Assembly: GCA_018500005.2 (NCBI GenBank)
Contig: JAHBAP020000086.1
Span: 1-8,135, forward strand
From: Mycobacterium sp.
Lineage (GTDB): Bacteria > Actinomycetota > Actinomycetes > Mycobacteriales > Mycobacteriaceae
Reading direction: 5' to 3'
DNA length: 8,135 nt
The position numbers were made by a program, and so were the translations under genes. Below are positions 6,275 through 8,135 of the stretch, piece by piece. Position 1 is the stretch's first letter. Every line of letters begins with the position of its first letter. The notes beneath the pieces were generated by a model that saw only the letters and a list, made by a program, of their open reading frames with translations, did not search any database and was not told where the DNA came from.

Positions 6275-6457
6275 TTCCCCGGCGGAGTTGGGAAGACCTG
6301 GGAGGAAGGCCGATTCGATCAACTGCTGGGCGATGTGACCAACCGTGTGTTCGACGTCTACGGCGACGACACCGTCGTCTACCCGGGCCACGGCGACGAC
6401 ACCACACTCGGCCAGGAGCGAGCGCACCTGGCCCAGTGGCGCGAGCGCGGCTGGTAG
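6275..6457 (+). pseudogene. MBL 3'-end remnant D (most distal, different lineage)
   Basis: The sequence covers 61 codons, aligned without gaps to residue 166 through the stop of the intact MBL hydrolase. It starts FPGGVGKTWEEGRFDQLL and ends LAQWRERGW, TAG. The final part ([16 protein letters not shown]) is nearly identical, but the section after FPGG differs strongly from the intact gene (VGKTWEEGRF against [10 protein letters not shown]). From memory, the VGxTW form is common among actinobacterial relatives, so this may be the ancestral chromosomal end of the MBL gene, now displaced 4.4 kb. A short open frame begins with ATG at 6236, overlapping the HxlR stop, but it has no N-terminal domain and is unlikely to be functional. 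Confidence 0.9.
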
Positions 6458-6554
6458 CCGTCAGCTCCACCAGGGTCGTATCCGGACTCCGGCCGCGAAT
6501 TGCGGCATTTCATGTCACGCTTATCCGGTGTCTGGATCGGGTACGCGGTCGGGG

Positions 6555-8120
6555 GTGACCACCACATCGCCGGAGGCGCTGCTGCGTGCCGCGGTCGATG
6601 CGATGCTCGACCCACAAGCTCTGGTTGAGGCGGTCCGTGACGGCCACGGGCGAATCGTCGACTTCGTTTTCCGGGAGCTGAACCCGTCAGCCTGTGGCTA
6701 TTTGCAAAGGTCCGAACCCGACGTGCTCGGCGCCCGCCTGACCGAGGTGTTTCCGGAACTGCCGACCACTGGCCTGTTGGCGCAGTACACGCATGCGATG
6801 GAAACCGGCGAGCCGTTGGAGATCGAGGCCTTTCCACTCTTCAGCAAGAGATATCACGCGGTACGCCGCTTCGACCTGACGGCGACGCGCGCCGACGCGG
6901 ATTGGCTGAGCCTGGTCTGGCGCGACGTGACCGATCGGCACCGGGCCCAAAGGTTTGCCGAAATCGAGTTCAGCGACGCTGCTCGCGATCTAGTGCGTGT
7001 CAGCAGCGATGCACTGCTCGACCCAATGGTCCTGTTGGAGGCGGTGCGGGATGCCGATGGCCAGGTCGTCGACTTCCGCTATCGCGAAGTCAACCAGGCC
7101 ACCTGCGACTATCTCGATTTGTCCCGAGTGGAGTTGATCGGTCACGGGTTGTTGGAGATTTCGCCGGGAGTGGCGCAGGCGGGTTTGTTCGCCGACTACG
7201 TGCGGTGCTTGAAGACCGGCGAACCGGTTGTGTACGACGACTTGACCTACGACAACGAAATTCTCGCCGACACCCGTCGCTACGACCTGAGAGCGACCCG
7301 CGCCACCAAAAGCGCGATCACTCTTACGTGGCGGGATGTCACCGAGCGTTACCTCGCATCACAACAGACCATTGCCGCCCAGCGGAACTACCGTCTGATT
7401 GCCGAGAACGTCGACGACATGGTCTGCCAGGTCCGTGACGGCAGGTTCGCCTGGGTCTCGCCGTCGGTGGGCGGCGTGCTGGGGGGCACGCCCGACTACT
7501 GGCTCGGACGGAAGGTGCGGGAGATCATTCCCGCCGACGACCGGCCTGCCTTTGTGCACCGACGCAAAATCCTCGCCGAAGGCCGAGTTCTCAATCAGCG
7601 CATCCGGCTGGTCGCACTCGACGGTGTCACGCACTGGTTTCATATGCACGCCAAGCCTTTTTACGACGCCGAGGGCAACCGCGACGGTCACACCACCACG
7701 CTCCGTCTGATCGACGACGAAGTGGCTGCCGAGCAGGCGTTGGAAGCTGCCCACCACGAGCAGTCCGAGGCCGATGCGCTTTACCACCGGGCGATCGACA
7801 ACGCCGCCGTAGGCATGTGCCTGGTGACACCGGAGGGCCGACTCTTTGATGTCAACCTGGCGATGCGTCGGATGTTCGGTCTGGAGTCCGCGCAGATCGA
7901 CGGGAAGGTCTGGCAGGACTTCACTGCGCCAGAGTTCCTGGAAGAGGAAACCGCCAACTTCAACGCCATCCTGGAAGGCCGTATCGACTCCTACCGGATG
8001 GTCAAGAGTTACCTGCACGCCGACGGCCATCGGATCTGGGGTGATCTGTCGGTCAGCGCGATCCGCGACGCGAACGGCCGGGTGCAGAACCTCCTCGGTC
8101 TGATCACCGATGTCACGGCA
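6555..8120 (+). CDS. Multi-PAS sensory protein, N-terminal part (C-terminal output domain missing)
   Basis: The frame is open for over 520 codons to the contig end. Four PAS-like domains are visible: about 10-125, 145-265, 275-390 and 405-522. The first two are tandem duplicates (DPQALVEAVRDGHGRIVDF and DPMVLLEAVRDADGQVVDF, each ending in WRDVT). The third has NYRLIAENVDDMVCQV, and the fourth AIDNAAVGMCLVTPEGRLFDVN through GLITDVTA, a typical PAC end. No signal peptide or membrane segment is seen, so it is probably cytosolic. Such chains usually lead to a GGDEF/EAL, histidine kinase or phosphatase domain; that part is outside the window. I took the GTG at 6555; an in-frame GTG at 6528 is also possible. 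Codons after 8120 come from adapter sequence and are not part of the protein. Confidence 0.82.
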
Positions 8121-8135
8121 CTGTCTCTTATACAC
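8121..8135. other. Tn5/Nextera mosaic-end adapter contamination
   Basis: The last 15 bases, CTGTCTCTTATACAC, equal the first 15 of the 19-bp Tn5 mosaic end used in Nextera libraries. On the minus strand they encode MYKRQ, a well-known mark of adapter read-through in predicted proteins. The natural sequence stops at or near 8120. Confidence 0.95.

Larger units (their letters stand above)
2014..6457. other. Accessory region of four blocks, each closed by an MBL 3'-end remnant
   Basis: Between the intact MBL stop and the last remnant lie four consecutive blocks: about 2014-3250 (substrate-binding protein + remnant A), 3251-3651 (P450 fragment + remnant B), 3652-4412 (two small membrane proteins + remnant C) and 4413-6457 (hydratase, HxlR regulator + remnant D). 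Each block is bounded on its right by the MBL stop codon. The genes are unrelated and face both ways, while the remnants all face plus. No integrase, transposase or tRNA is seen. I infer repeated acquisition of foreign DNA at the 3' end of the MBL gene; the mechanism is open. Confidence 0.7.

Noticed and set aside
3173..6457. CRISPR array or integron attC sites as explanation of the repeats
   Set aside because: The repeats are 78-198 bp, diverged, and in frame with a protein C-terminus; there are no short regular repeat-spacer units and no visible integrase or cas gene.
6492..6506. GCCGC-GAATT-GCGGC hairpin followed by ATTT as terminator after remnant D
   Set aside because: A 5-bp stem and no real T-run are too weak to call in GC-rich DNA.
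7359..8135. 258-residue minus-strand frame starting MYKRQ
   Set aside because: Its start codon lies in adapter sequence and it is antisense to the PAS protein.

Overview
The window is high-GC actinobacterial DNA, most likely from a Mycobacteriaceae species (Mycobacterium/Mycolicibacterium type). Three things point there: a mycobacterial-type UvrA, the divergent uvrA / metallo-beta-lactamase-fold (MBL) pair known in M. tuberculosis as Rv1638/Rv1637c, and TANNNT -10 boxes placed 6 nt before start codons, as in leaderless mycobacterial promoters. The species cannot be fixed from the sequence alone.

Layout. Positions 1-1290 (minus) hold the N-terminal 430 codons of uvrA. A 45-bp divergent gap with two apparent leaderless promoters separates it from an intact MBL hydrolase (1336-2013, plus). 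The next 4.4 kb (2014-6457) is accessory DNA with a striking modular plan. It holds four blocks of unrelated genes, and each block ends on the plus strand with a truncated copy of the 3' end of the MBL gene, up to and including its stop codon. Block 1 is an orphan taurine-type substrate-binding lipoprotein (minus) plus remnant A. Block 2 is a truncated cytochrome P450 N-terminus plus remnant B. Block 3 is a tandem pair of paralogous small membrane proteins plus remnant C. Block 4 is an enoyl-CoA hydratase-family gene (minus) and a divergent double-domain HxlR-type regulator, with a 16-bp-arm inverted repeat between them, plus remnant D. After remnant D comes a multi-PAS sensory protein (6555 to the end) that runs off the window.

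Interpretation. The MBL 3' end looks like a recombination hotspot where foreign blocks have accumulated, each leaving a displaced gene terminus. The remnants differ from the intact gene and from one another. C and D align to it without gaps and many of their changes are synonymous, so they probably diverged as parts of working genes elsewhere rather than as local duplicates. No integrase, transposase or tRNA is visible.

How genes work together. UvrA belongs to nucleotide excision repair. The hydratase/HxlR pair looks like a self-contained regulator-target unit sharing one operator. The other accessory genes are not obviously linked in function. The last 15 bases match the Tn5/Nextera mosaic end and are almost certainly sequencing adapter, so the window ends at a contaminated contig end.
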